DNA of 5,616 bases, from positions 1 to 5,616 of the forward strand of contig CAUWNG010000105.1 in the NCBI GenBank assembly GCA_963560005.1. The letters run 5' to 3'. Origin of the DNA: CAG-273 sp963560005. GTDB lineage: Bacteria > Bacillota > Clostridia > TANB77 > CAG-508. Each line of letters begins with the position of its first letter. The stretch's first letter is position 1. The position numbers and the translations under genes were made by a program. The notes under the pieces are model-generated. The model was not told the origin of the DNA, made no database searches, and was given only the letters and a program-made list of their open reading frames with translations. Below are positions 1 to 5,616 of this stretch, one piece after another.

Positions 1-884
1 ATATTTAAATCTTTTAAATCTTTTTTTATAAAACCACTCATGGTTTTCCCTGGGCCAACTTCAATAAAAATATCAATCCCATTATTTTTCATTAATTCTA
101 TTGCTTTATCAAATCTTACTGGACTTACAATATGTTTTGATAAAACTTGCTTAAAATTATCAAATTTATTATAAAATTCTCCATCTAAATTTTTTATTAC
201 TTTAATTTTAGAATTTTCTATATTAAAATTCACATTTTCAAGTTCTTCTGCATACAATTCTCTTGCTTTATCCATTTTACTAGTATGAAATGGACCCCCT
301 GTTTTTAATTTTATTATTTTTTTTGCTCCTTTTTCTTTTAATATTTCTATTGCTTCATTAATAGCTTTAGTATTTCCAGATATTACTGTTTGTGATTTAC
401 AATTATAATTTGATATTGATATAAAATTATTGTATTTATTAATTTCATTACATATATTTTCTATTATAGTACTATCCAATCCCATTATTGCAGCCATGGT
501 AAATTCCTCTTTAGGAATATAATTTCCCATAAAATATCCTCTTTTTTTTAGTAACTTTAATCCTTCTTCCACAGTTATGTAATTTGCACACATTAATGAG
601 ACATATTCTCCCAAACTTAAACCTACAGCTATTTCTGCATTTATATTATATTTTTTCAACACTTCCAGAACTGCCAAACTTGTAACAGCAATTGCTATTT
701 GTGTGTTTTCAGTCTTTTTCAATTCTTCTTCTGATAACTCAAAACATATTTTTTTTACATCCATTTCTAAAATATCACTAGCATATTCATATACATTTTT
801 TGCTTCTTGATATTTTTCATAAATATCTTTTCCCATTCCAACAAATTGAGAACCTTGACCTGGAAACATAAATGCTATTTTCAT
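1..884 (-). CDS. fabD: Malonyl-CoA:ACP transacylase, C-terminus cut by window edge
   Basis: The enzyme moves malonyl groups from CoA to acyl carrier protein, supplying the extender unit for type II fatty-acid synthesis in the cytoplasm. I translated 294 codons with no stop; the family is usually about 305-315 residues, so roughly the last 10-20 are outside the window. Visible landmarks are the N-terminal FPGQGSQ (7-13), the nucleophile elbow GLSLGEY with Ser90 (88-94), Arg115 that binds the malonyl carboxylate, the VISG strand (167-170), GGPFHT with catalytic His200 (196-201), SPVRF (254-258) and EVGPGKTMSGF (275-285). The usual His before the serine is Leu, and the usual Gln before the SPVR motif is His251. 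The start at 882-884 matches the family N-terminus; an AAGGG lies 12 bases upstream, slightly far. The gene follows its own promoter and operator-like palindrome and is separated from the DUF5665 gene by a terminator. Family assignment is very secure. Confidence 0.96.
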   Translation of the reverse strand, partial: MKIAFMFPGQGSQFVGMGKDIYEKYQEAKNVYEYASDILEMDVKKICFELSEEELKKTENTQIAIAVTSLAVLEVLKKYNINAEIAVGLSLGEYVSLMCANYITVEEGLKLLKKRGYFMGNYIPKEEFTMAAIMGLDSTIIENICNEINKYNNFISISNYNCKSQTVISGNTKAINEAIEILKEKGAKKIIKLKTGGPFHTSKMDKARELYAEELENVNFNIENSKIKVIKNLDGEFYNKFDNFKQVLSKHIVSPVRFDKAIELMKNNGIDIFIEVGPGKTMSGFIKKDLKDLN

Positions 885-919
885 TTTATATTCAATCCCT
901 TCATTTTCCTTTTTTATCC

Positions 920-951
920 ATTATACTACTATATATAAATTTTATTTTCAA
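920..951 (-). promoter_or_regulatory. Probable fabD promoter
   Basis: Read on the minus strand, a TTGAAA box (946-951) precedes a TAGTAT hexamer (923-928) at a 17-base spacing. A perfect TATAAT overlaps it (920-925), but at 20 bases from the TTGAAA box. Either -10 would give a 5' leader of roughly 30 bases before the fabD start. The placement just downstream of a terminator and of a palindrome supports a real promoter, although the exact -10 is uncertain. Confidence 0.6.
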
Positions 952-971
952 TTAGACTGAACAGTCAGATT
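950..971. promoter_or_regulatory. Palindromic operator candidate upstream of fabD
   Basis: The core GACTG-AA-CAGTC (955-966) is a perfect 5+2+5 inverted repeat. Three more symmetric pairs (AAT at 950-952, ATT at 969-971) flank two mismatched positions, giving a 22-base imperfect palindrome that overlaps the -35 box. It is short and has no U-tract, so it looks like a site for a dimeric repressor rather than a terminator. The size would suit a TetR-type regulator, but this is inference. It does not look like the FapR consensus or the FabT sites I remember. No regulator gene is in the window. Confidence 0.5.
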
Positions 972-973
972 TC

Positions 974-1010
974 AAAAAAAGTAAGTTAAAAAATTTCAAC
1001 TTACTTTTTT
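974..1010 (-). terminator. Intrinsic terminator after the DUF5665 gene (probably bidirectional)
   Basis: The arms GTAAGTT (981-987) and AACTTAC (998-1004) pair perfectly and extend through flanking A and T runs on both sides, around a 10-base A/T-rich loop. On the minus strand the stem is followed by seven T residues, and on the plus strand by six. It lies directly after the DUF5665 stop codon and before the fabD promoter, so it separates the two transcription units. Confidence 0.85.
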
Positions 1011-1014
1011 AAAA

Positions 1015-1305
1015 TTATTTAGATTTTTCTACTATTTCTACAATATCTGCTATATATTCTCCTATAACAGGTATGTTTAAAGTTACTATTTTTTGAAGTA
1101 ATATAATTATTATAGCAGTTAACACTGTAAACCCTATTCCAATTCCTATACCTTTAGAAATTCCTGTTATTAAATTTCTTAATAATAACTTTCTTTTATT
1201 ACCTAATAATTCTGCTAATTCTAAAATATTATTTTTGGCTAATGTATTATTTAATCTTATTAAATTTTTTAATATAATATCTTCTTTTTTCATTTTATAT
1301 CTCAT
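1015..1305 (-). CDS. DUF5665 family small membrane protein
   Basis: This 96-residue protein of unknown function matches the DUF5665 pattern known from Firmicutes. A charged, helical N-terminal half (about 1-45) contains the family-like stretch NILELAELLGNKRKLLLRN. A glycine-rich approach (GISKGIGIGIGF, 48-59) leads into one membrane helix (about 52-73), followed by the conserved LNIPVIGEYIADIVEIV tail (76-92). The recognition is from memory of the family, without a search. I kept the first ATG (1303-1305) because an AGGGTGG ribosome binding site (1313-1319) lies seven bases upstream; Met5 is a less well placed alternative. That binding site sits inside a hairpin. The gene follows the UPF0182 gene by 51 bases and ends at a strong terminator, so it may be the last gene of the ftsY-UPF0182 transcript or have its own weak promoter. 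Confidence 0.85.
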   Translation of the reverse strand: MRYKMKKEDIILKNLIRLNNTLAKNNILELAELLGNKRKLLLRNLITGISKGIGIGIGFTVLTAIIIILLQKIVTLNIPVIGEYIADIVEIVEKSK

Positions 1306-1310
1306 TATAA

Positions 1311-1334
1311 ATCCACCCTAATATTAGGATGGAT
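1311..1334 (-). promoter_or_regulatory. Hairpin covering the DUF5665 ribosome binding site
   Basis: The arms 1311-1322 and 1323-1334 are complementary at every position on the minus-strand RNA, with one G-U wobble; two further A-U pairs extend the base. With a four-base loop the stem is 10 base pairs plus the extension. The 3' arm contains the AGGGTGG binding site of the DUF5665 gene. On this strand the stem is followed only by TTTATAAT, a poor terminator tail. On the plus strand the stem has one C-A mismatch but is followed by ten T residues, so it could stop antisense transcription. Translation control, partial termination of the upstream transcript, or both are possible. Confidence 0.6.
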
Positions 1335-1356
1335 TTTTTTTTTATATTTATTCATT

Positions 1357-4188
1357 TTATTCTATTATTGTATTATCAATTAAAGTATTTATATTATTTT
1401 GAGTCTTATTATTTTTTTTCTCCTCTTTAATTAATTGTTCCAATTTTTCAATTAATTCTTGTAATTTTTTCATATCCTTCCCAATCATTTCCCAATCATT
1501 ATTTGCATTTGATTCTTTTAAATTTGTATTTGCTTTTATTATTGAATTTACTAAATCTTCAATACTATCTGTATTTTCCACTTCTATATCTATAGCATAT
1601 TGTGATAATAAATTCTTTAATGCAATATTAAAATTATCTCCAATAGCAACTTTATTTCCAGAAGCCACAATAACTTTTTTTAATGATGGCAATGAATTTT
1701 CTTCATTCATATTTTGTTGGTATATAGTTTCAATATATAATAATGAATTATTAATTGGTACTATTTTCATATCTTTAGAAATTCTTGTTCCTGCAACATT
1801 TAAAGATTCTATTTCCTTTGCAATATCTTCATCCTGTTCTATTTGATTGTCTAATTGCATAGTACCTAAAATATTACTATCTTGTGAATATTTATATAAT
1901 TTAAGTTTAGGCTCTCCATTTTCATAGTATCCTACCATATATGATATAATATTCTGTTTCTGGTATGGTGTAAAAGGTAATACTAATCCCATATAAGCTT
2001 TATCTTTATCTGAAGTTTTTAACATAGTATAATAAGGTTCAATATCAACTCCTGTTTTTGTACTAACCTTTCCTTCACTGTGTGTTGCTATTTGCCATAT
2101 ATCATCTCCTCTATATAGTACATCTGGTTGAACATTATGATATCTTGTAATAATTTCTTTTTGTATATTATATAAATATTCCGGATATATAAATTGACTA
2201 CTTATATCCTCTGGTATTTTTTCATCTTTATCTGCAAATAAATCTTTGTAAATATTATTATATGCCATTATTATTGGATCATTTCTATCTGTTATATAGA
2301 ATTTTATAGTTCCATCATTTGCATCTATTAATACTTTTACAGAATTTCTTATATAATTAATATCTTTTTTATTCCTTAAACTTTCTGAATTTAACGTAAA
2401 CCTTTGAGAATATGGATAATTATCTGTAGTTGTATATCCATCTAACACCCAAACTAGTTTTCCTTCTTCTGTTACAACCAAATATGGTTTTTCATCATAA
2501 ATAATATATGGTAAAAGTGTTTTAGCTCTTTCTATAATATTTCTATTAATTAAGATTTTACTTTCATCATTTATATTGCTTGAAAATGCTAATTTCAAAT
2601 CATTTTCTTTAATTCCCAATATTAATCTATCTAAAAAATTTAATTTTAATCCAGCTTTTCCATTATAAATATTTTCTGCATTTTCTGCTGTATTCGAAGC
2701 TTGAATAGGATAATCAAATTCTTTTTTGGTATTACTATTTGTTATTACAGTATTATTAGTTTGCAATCCAAAATATATTCTTGGTTCTGTAATTTTTAAT
2801 ATATTGTCTGTATTATCAAATCCTTTTTGCATTGTAATCAAATTACCTTTTTCATCTGTTTCTGTGGCAGATGTTACAATTACTCCAAATCCATGTGTAT
2901 ATTCATACGTTTTATTATTATAAGTTCCTTCACTACTTAAAATTTCTCTTGGAGAAATATAAACTAATTTCGTGTTTTCTCCTTCATTTATGCTAGATAT
3001 ATGTGTATTGTTGTAAGCATAATATCCTTTATTTGTATGAAGCATATTTAAATTTTTAAGTACTACTTCTTGTGTTACTACTGGTATATTAGAAATCACA
3101 TCTTTATTTTTCTTTACAGTTTCTTCTGTTAATACTTCATTTTGTTCAACAGGTATTTCCTCTATATTTAAATTGTATGCATTTTTAGTATAATTAATAT
3201 TTGCAATAATATATTCTTTTTCTTTATCAAGCTCATTTTGATTTACAAATATTGTTTGGAATCCTAATAATACAATAAACATACTAACTAAATATGTTGG
3301 CACAATTCCAAGTGATATTAATACATTTTTAGTTTGTCCCTTTTTAAAATATTTTATTGCTAAAAATACTGATATAACTATTATTACAGATAAAATTCTA
3401 TATCCCCACATTTTTATAGTTACATCACTTAACCCTGCTCCCCAAAGTGAATACGAAGTTTCATCCTGTAAATTTAAAAATTTTTGTAGTCCTACATCTT
3501 GTGTTCTTACAAAAATAAAAGATGCTATTAAAACTGTTGCTATTAAAATATGTGTAAAAAGTTGTTTTAGTAAATGACTATTTTTTAAAGTATCCCTATC
3601 TACTCCATCAAAAAACATATTAAATGAAACAATATAATATATAGTTGTATAAATTGTTATTCCTATTATTAGTGCCAATAAGTATAATATTACAAATTCA
3701 ATAAATGGCTTTTGAAAAACAAAATAACCTATATCATAACCCAAAATTGGATCATTCATTTCAAAAGAAGCACTATTTAAAAATAGCATTAACTTTTCTT
3801 TAAATACATTAGTTACTAAAAAACTTACAACTATAGCCATAATAAATGATATAGACTTATTTATTAATTTTGGCATTTCACGTTTTTCTTGCTCAAAAAA
3901 TTTCTTTAGTCCTTTTTTTATTTTGCTATTTGCTATATAAAAAATTATATACAATAATATAAAATTAGATACAAATATACTAATTGTATAGGTAAAATTT
4001 TTCCAAAATACAGAAATATATTGTTCCCCTATTTCTTGAATTTCTAAATATGTCCCTCTATATATTATATATGCTATTATTATAGCTATTAAAATAAAAA
4101 GAATTACTATTATATTTCTTTTCTGTTTGTTCTTTGAAACCTTTTTTAGTTCATCTTTAGTATTAATATTTGTTTCATTATTAGACAT
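1357..4188 (-). CDS. UPF0182 family membrane protein
   Basis: This is a 943-residue integral membrane protein of a conserved but biochemically uncharacterised family, near the family's usual 900-1000 residues. Seven hydrophobic segments lie at about 25-43, 64-86, 108-128, 163-188, 208-227, 263-280 and 288-313. The basic stretch before the first suggests a cytoplasmic N-terminus, which places the roughly 600-residue remainder outside the membrane. Family landmarks are DPILGYDIGYFVFQKPF (146-162), VNQNELDKEKEYI (315-327), YTHGFGVIV (430-438), DGYTTTDNYPYS (583-594), NYIRNSVKVLIDANDGTI (611-628), MGLVLPFTP (733-741) and VPINNSLLYIE (810-820). The C-terminus has a short coiled-coil-like stretch (about 900-925). 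The segment corresponding to the family's NIRLWD region (about 365-385) is poorly conserved. The start has a strong AAAGGAGA ribosome binding site (4195-4202). It follows ftsY by 17 bases, so the two are almost certainly co-transcribed. Function is unknown, and co-transcription does not prove a functional link. Confidence 0.93.
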   Translation of the reverse strand: MSNNETNINTKDELKKVSKNKQKRNIIVILFILIAIIIAYIIYRGTYLEIQEIGEQYISVFWKNFTYTISIFVSNFILLYIIFYIANSKIKKGLKKFFEQEKREMPKLINKSISFIMAIVVSFLVTNVFKEKLMLFLNSASFEMNDPILGYDIGYFVFQKPFIEFVILYLLALIIGITIYTTIYYIVSFNMFFDGVDRDTLKNSHLLKQLFTHILIATVLIASFIFVRTQDVGLQKFLNLQDETSYSLWGAGLSDVTIKMWGYRILSVIIVISVFLAIKYFKKGQTKNVLISLGIVPTYLVSMFIVLLGFQTIFVNQNELDKEKEYIIANINYTKNAYNLNIEEIPVEQNEVLTEETVKKNKDVISNIPVVTQEVVLKNLNMLHTNKGYYAYNNTHISSINEGENTKLVYISPREILSSEGTYNNKTYEYTHGFGVIVTSATETDEKGNLITMQKGFDNTDNILKITEPRIYFGLQTNNTVITNSNTKKEFDYPIQASNTAENAENIYNGKAGLKLNFLDRLILGIKENDLKLAFSSNINDESKILINRNIIERAKTLLPYIIYDEKPYLVVTEEGKLVWVLDGYTTTDNYPYSQRFTLNSESLRNKKDINYIRNSVKVLIDANDGTIKFYITDRNDPIIMAYNNIYKDLFADKDEKIPEDISSQFIYPEYLYNIQKEIITRYHNVQPDVLYRGDDIWQIATHSEGKVSTKTGVDIEPYYTMLKTSDKDKAYMGLVLPFTPYQKQNIISYMVGYYENGEPKLKLYKYSQDSNILGTMQLDNQIEQDEDIAKEIESLNVAGTRISKDMKIVPINNSLLYIETIYQQNMNEENSLPSLKKVIVASGNKVAIGDNFNIALKNLLSQYAIDIEVENTDSIEDLVNSIIKANTNLKESNANNDWEMIGKDMKKLQELIEKLEQLIKEEKKNNKTQNNINTLIDNTIIE

Positions 4189-4205
4189 TCATTATCTCCT
4201 TTAAT

Positions 4206-5111
4206 TTATATTAATGCATTTACAAAATCTGTACTATTAAATTTTTCCATATCATCTATTTGCTCACCAATTCCTATAAATTTAACTGGCATTTTATTTT
4301 CTTCTACTATTCCTAATACTACTCCACCTTTTGCAGTTCCATCTAATTTTGTTAATATAAGACCATTAATCTCTACTGTTTCTTTAAATGCTTTAACTTG
4401 CATAATTGCATTTTGGCCAGTAGTTGCATCTAATACCATTAATATTTCCTTAGAAGCCTCTGGCAATTCTTTATCTATTACTTTTTTTATTTTTATCAAT
4501 TCATCCATTAAATACTTTTTATTATGTAATCTTCCTGCGGTATCACATATTAATACATCTGCATTTTTTTCTTTAGTTATTCTTATAGCATCAAATACTA
4601 CTGATGCTGGATCTGCTCCTTCTTCTCTTTTAACTATATCACACTCTGCTCTATTAGCCCAAATTTCTAATTGTTCTACAGCAGCAGCTCTAAATGTATC
4701 TGCAGCAGCAATTACAACTTTCTTTCCATCTTTTTTTAATCTATTAGCAATTTTACCTATTGATGTAGTCTTTCCAACGCCATTAACTCCAACTACTAAA
4801 ATAACAGATGGCTTTGTATTTAAATTTAATGAATTATCAACTTCGTCTAGAATCTTTTTTACTTCATCTTTTAATGCATTTTTTACATCTTCTTCATTTT
4901 CTAATTTTTCCTTTTTTATTTTTTCTCTAAGATTATTAATTATTTTAGTAGATGTCTCTACACCTACATCAGACATAATTAAAGCTTCTTCCAACTCTTC
5001 TAGTAATTCTTCATCAACTTTTCTAAAATTACTAAAAACATTATTTAATTTCTCATTAAAAGAATTTTTAGTTTTACTTAGTCCCTCTTTTAATTTATCA
5101 AAAAATCCCAT
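4206..5111 (-). CDS. ftsY: Signal recognition particle receptor FtsY
   Basis: FtsY is the SRP receptor: a membrane-associated GTPase that pairs with the SRP protein Ffh and delivers ribosome-nascent chain complexes to the Sec translocon. At 301 residues it is the short form with no long acidic N-terminal domain. It begins with an amphipathic helix (MGFFDKLKEGLSK, 1-13) that probably contacts the membrane, then the N-domain helical bundle (about 20-95) and the G domain. All nucleotide motifs are intact: P-loop GVNGVGKTT (108-116), DTFRAAA (138-144), DTAGR (190-194), TKLDG (254-258) and GIGEQ (280-284). The start gives the expected family N-terminus; AAGGA (5123-5127) lies 11 bases upstream, a rather long spacing. 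No convincing promoter lies in the 50 bases between the GNAT remnant and ftsY, so transcription probably comes from the promoter near 5507-5534. The UPF0182 gene follows 17 bases downstream. ftsY often follows smc in Firmicutes; here a GNAT remnant takes that place. Confidence 0.97.
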   Translation of the reverse strand: MGFFDKLKEGLSKTKNSFNEKLNNVFSNFRKVDEELLEELEEALIMSDVGVETSTKIINNLREKIKKEKLENEEDVKNALKDEVKKILDEVDNSLNLNTKPSVILVVGVNGVGKTTSIGKIANRLKKDGKKVVIAAADTFRAAAVEQLEIWANRAECDIVKREEGADPASVVFDAIRITKEKNADVLICDTAGRLHNKKYLMDELIKIKKVIDKELPEASKEILMVLDATTGQNAIMQVKAFKETVEINGLILTKLDGTAKGGVVLGIVEENKMPVKFIGIGEQIDDMEKFNSTDFVNALI

Positions 5112-5161
5112 TAACCAATCAATCCTTATATAATATATTTAGGCTTTTAATACGGTTCTAC

Positions 5162-5412
5162 CTATAAACCTTTCTTCTGATACGCTAATCTTTCGTCTCC
5201 ATTTTTCAAATAAATAATTCCACAATATTCAAATCATTTTCTATACACACATAACTTTCATGCTTATTTATATCATTTTCTATCATCTGAATGCTTGGAT
5301 AATTATCTGACCACTGATTTGGATTACCAGTTTCTATCATAAACTTTTTGGCTATTTTAAATATATTTAAAATAGCATCTAAATCCTTCATTGTACTTTT
5401 TCTTATTTCCAT
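5162..5412 (-). pseudogene. GNAT acetyltransferase remnant with internal deletion
   Basis: The first 68 or so residues, from MEIRKSTMKDLDAILNIF through NPNQWSDNYPS to CIENDLNIV, are the N-terminal part of a GCN5-related N-acetyltransferase. The frame then reads ELFI and stops at 5206-5208. From 5224 in another frame the sequence reads CGIIYLKNGDERLAYQKKGL and stops at 5162-5164; this is the typical C-terminal end of the same family. About 80 residues, including the acetyl-CoA binding core, are missing, and the two ends are joined out of frame. The original start is most likely Met at 5410-5412, which has AGGAG (5418-5422) five bases upstream; an in-frame ATG at 5431-5433 lacks such a site. 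Without the acetyl-CoA loop the product cannot be an active enzyme. The original substrate cannot be told. The remnant sits in the leader of ftsY, 50 bases upstream of it. Confidence 0.85.
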
Positions 5413-5506
5413 CTTTTCTCCTATTCCATACATAAAAATTTTTATTTAAGATTTACATTTATTGTTTTATTATAATATATAGTACAATCAATATTATACC
5501 TATTTA

Positions 5507-5534
5507 ATTATACCATTTTATCAAATTTTTTCAA
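5507..5534 (-). promoter_or_regulatory. Extended -10 promoter for the GNAT remnant-ftsY-UPF0182 unit
   Basis: On the minus strand TTGAAA (5529-5534) is followed after 16 bases by TATAAT (5507-5512), with the extended -10 element TGG directly before it. This is close to the vegetative sigma factor consensus. A second TATAAT (5493-5498) lies 14 bases downstream without a good -35. The leader to the remnant's start would be about 90 bases. It is the best promoter upstream of ftsY and probably drives it. Confidence 0.7.
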
Positions 5535-5576
5535 GTGAATATTAGTTTGTTACAAATTTTAATATGAAAGAAATGT

Positions 5577-5610
5577 GATAATGTCTTAAGTAATGAAATA
5601 AGAAAATGTC
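5577..5610 (-). repeat. Two spaced copies of GACATTWTC, possible mobile-element end
   Basis: On the minus strand GACATTTTC (5602-5610) and GACATTATC (5577-5585) are direct repeats starting 25 bases apart. No open reading frame explains the stretch 5535-5616. Short, regularly spaced direct repeats near an end resemble the transposase-binding ends of IS21-like or IS481-like elements as I remember them. No transposase or boundary is visible, and any element would continue past the right edge. The pattern could be chance in such AT-rich sequence. Confidence 0.3.
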
Positions 5611-5616
5611 CCAACC

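Noticed and set aside
881..904. Seven-codon leader frame (MKGLNIK) whose TGA overlaps the fabD ATG
   Set aside because: An AAAGGA lies upstream but too close to its ATG, and such tiny frames are expected by chance. It would matter only if conserved in relatives.
2726..2923. Plus-strand open frame of 65 codons
   Set aside because: It lies wholly inside the UPF0182 gene on the other strand, in a region with clear family motifs, and its protein has no recognisable features beyond hydrophobic residues expected from antisense translation.
5112..5161. Possible separate ftsY promoter
   Set aside because: Several TATA-like hexamers occur on the minus strand, but none has a reasonable -35 box at 16-18 bases.
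5433..5447. ATAAAAATTTTTAT palindrome upstream of the GNAT remnant
   Set aside because: It is made only of A and T in a very AT-rich spacer, so its symmetry is likely chance and its hairpin would be weak.
5542..5616. Minus-strand frame open from the window edge to a TAA near 5542-5544
   Set aside because: About 24 codons of AT-rich sequence with no family pattern; it overlaps the repeat motifs and is more likely noncoding.

Overview
The window is about three-quarters A+T. It reads as a chromosomal segment of a low-GC Firmicute, most likely a Clostridia member; the species cannot be named from this sequence. The evidence is the A-rich sense strand, AGGAG-type ribosome binding sites, TAA stops, and a gene set (fabD, a DUF5665 protein, a UPF0182 protein, ftsY) typical of that group. 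Every recognisable gene lies on the minus strand, so transcription runs from right to left.

Right part (about 5616 down to 1357). The right edge carries two spaced copies of a 9-base motif that may belong to a mobile element continuing outside the window. A strong extended -10 promoter (5507-5534) follows. It reads into an acetyltransferase (GNAT) gene that has lost its middle by an internal deletion, then into ftsY (SRP receptor GTPase), and 17 bases later into a 943-residue UPF0182 membrane protein. The tight spacing and the lack of a clear terminator suggest one transcript, with the dead GNAT gene left as a leader.

Middle part (1356 down to 974). A hairpin separates the UPF0182 gene from a small DUF5665 membrane protein gene and also contains that gene's ribosome binding site. 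The DUF5665 gene ends at a strong, nearly symmetrical hairpin terminator.

Left part (971 down to 1). Beyond the terminator is a new promoter with a palindrome overlapping its -35 box, and then fabD (malonyl-CoA:ACP transacylase), cut by the window edge near its C-terminus. fabD is the first gene after this promoter, so other fatty-acid synthesis genes probably follow outside the window.

Most of the window is housekeeping: protein targeting to the membrane, fatty-acid synthesis, and two conserved membrane proteins without an assigned biochemical role. I see no CRISPR array, tRNA, rRNA or intact mobile element, and no convincing new multi-gene system. The best leads are the GNAT deletion scar, the hairpin over the DUF5665 start, the fabD operator candidate and the possible mobile-element end at the right edge.
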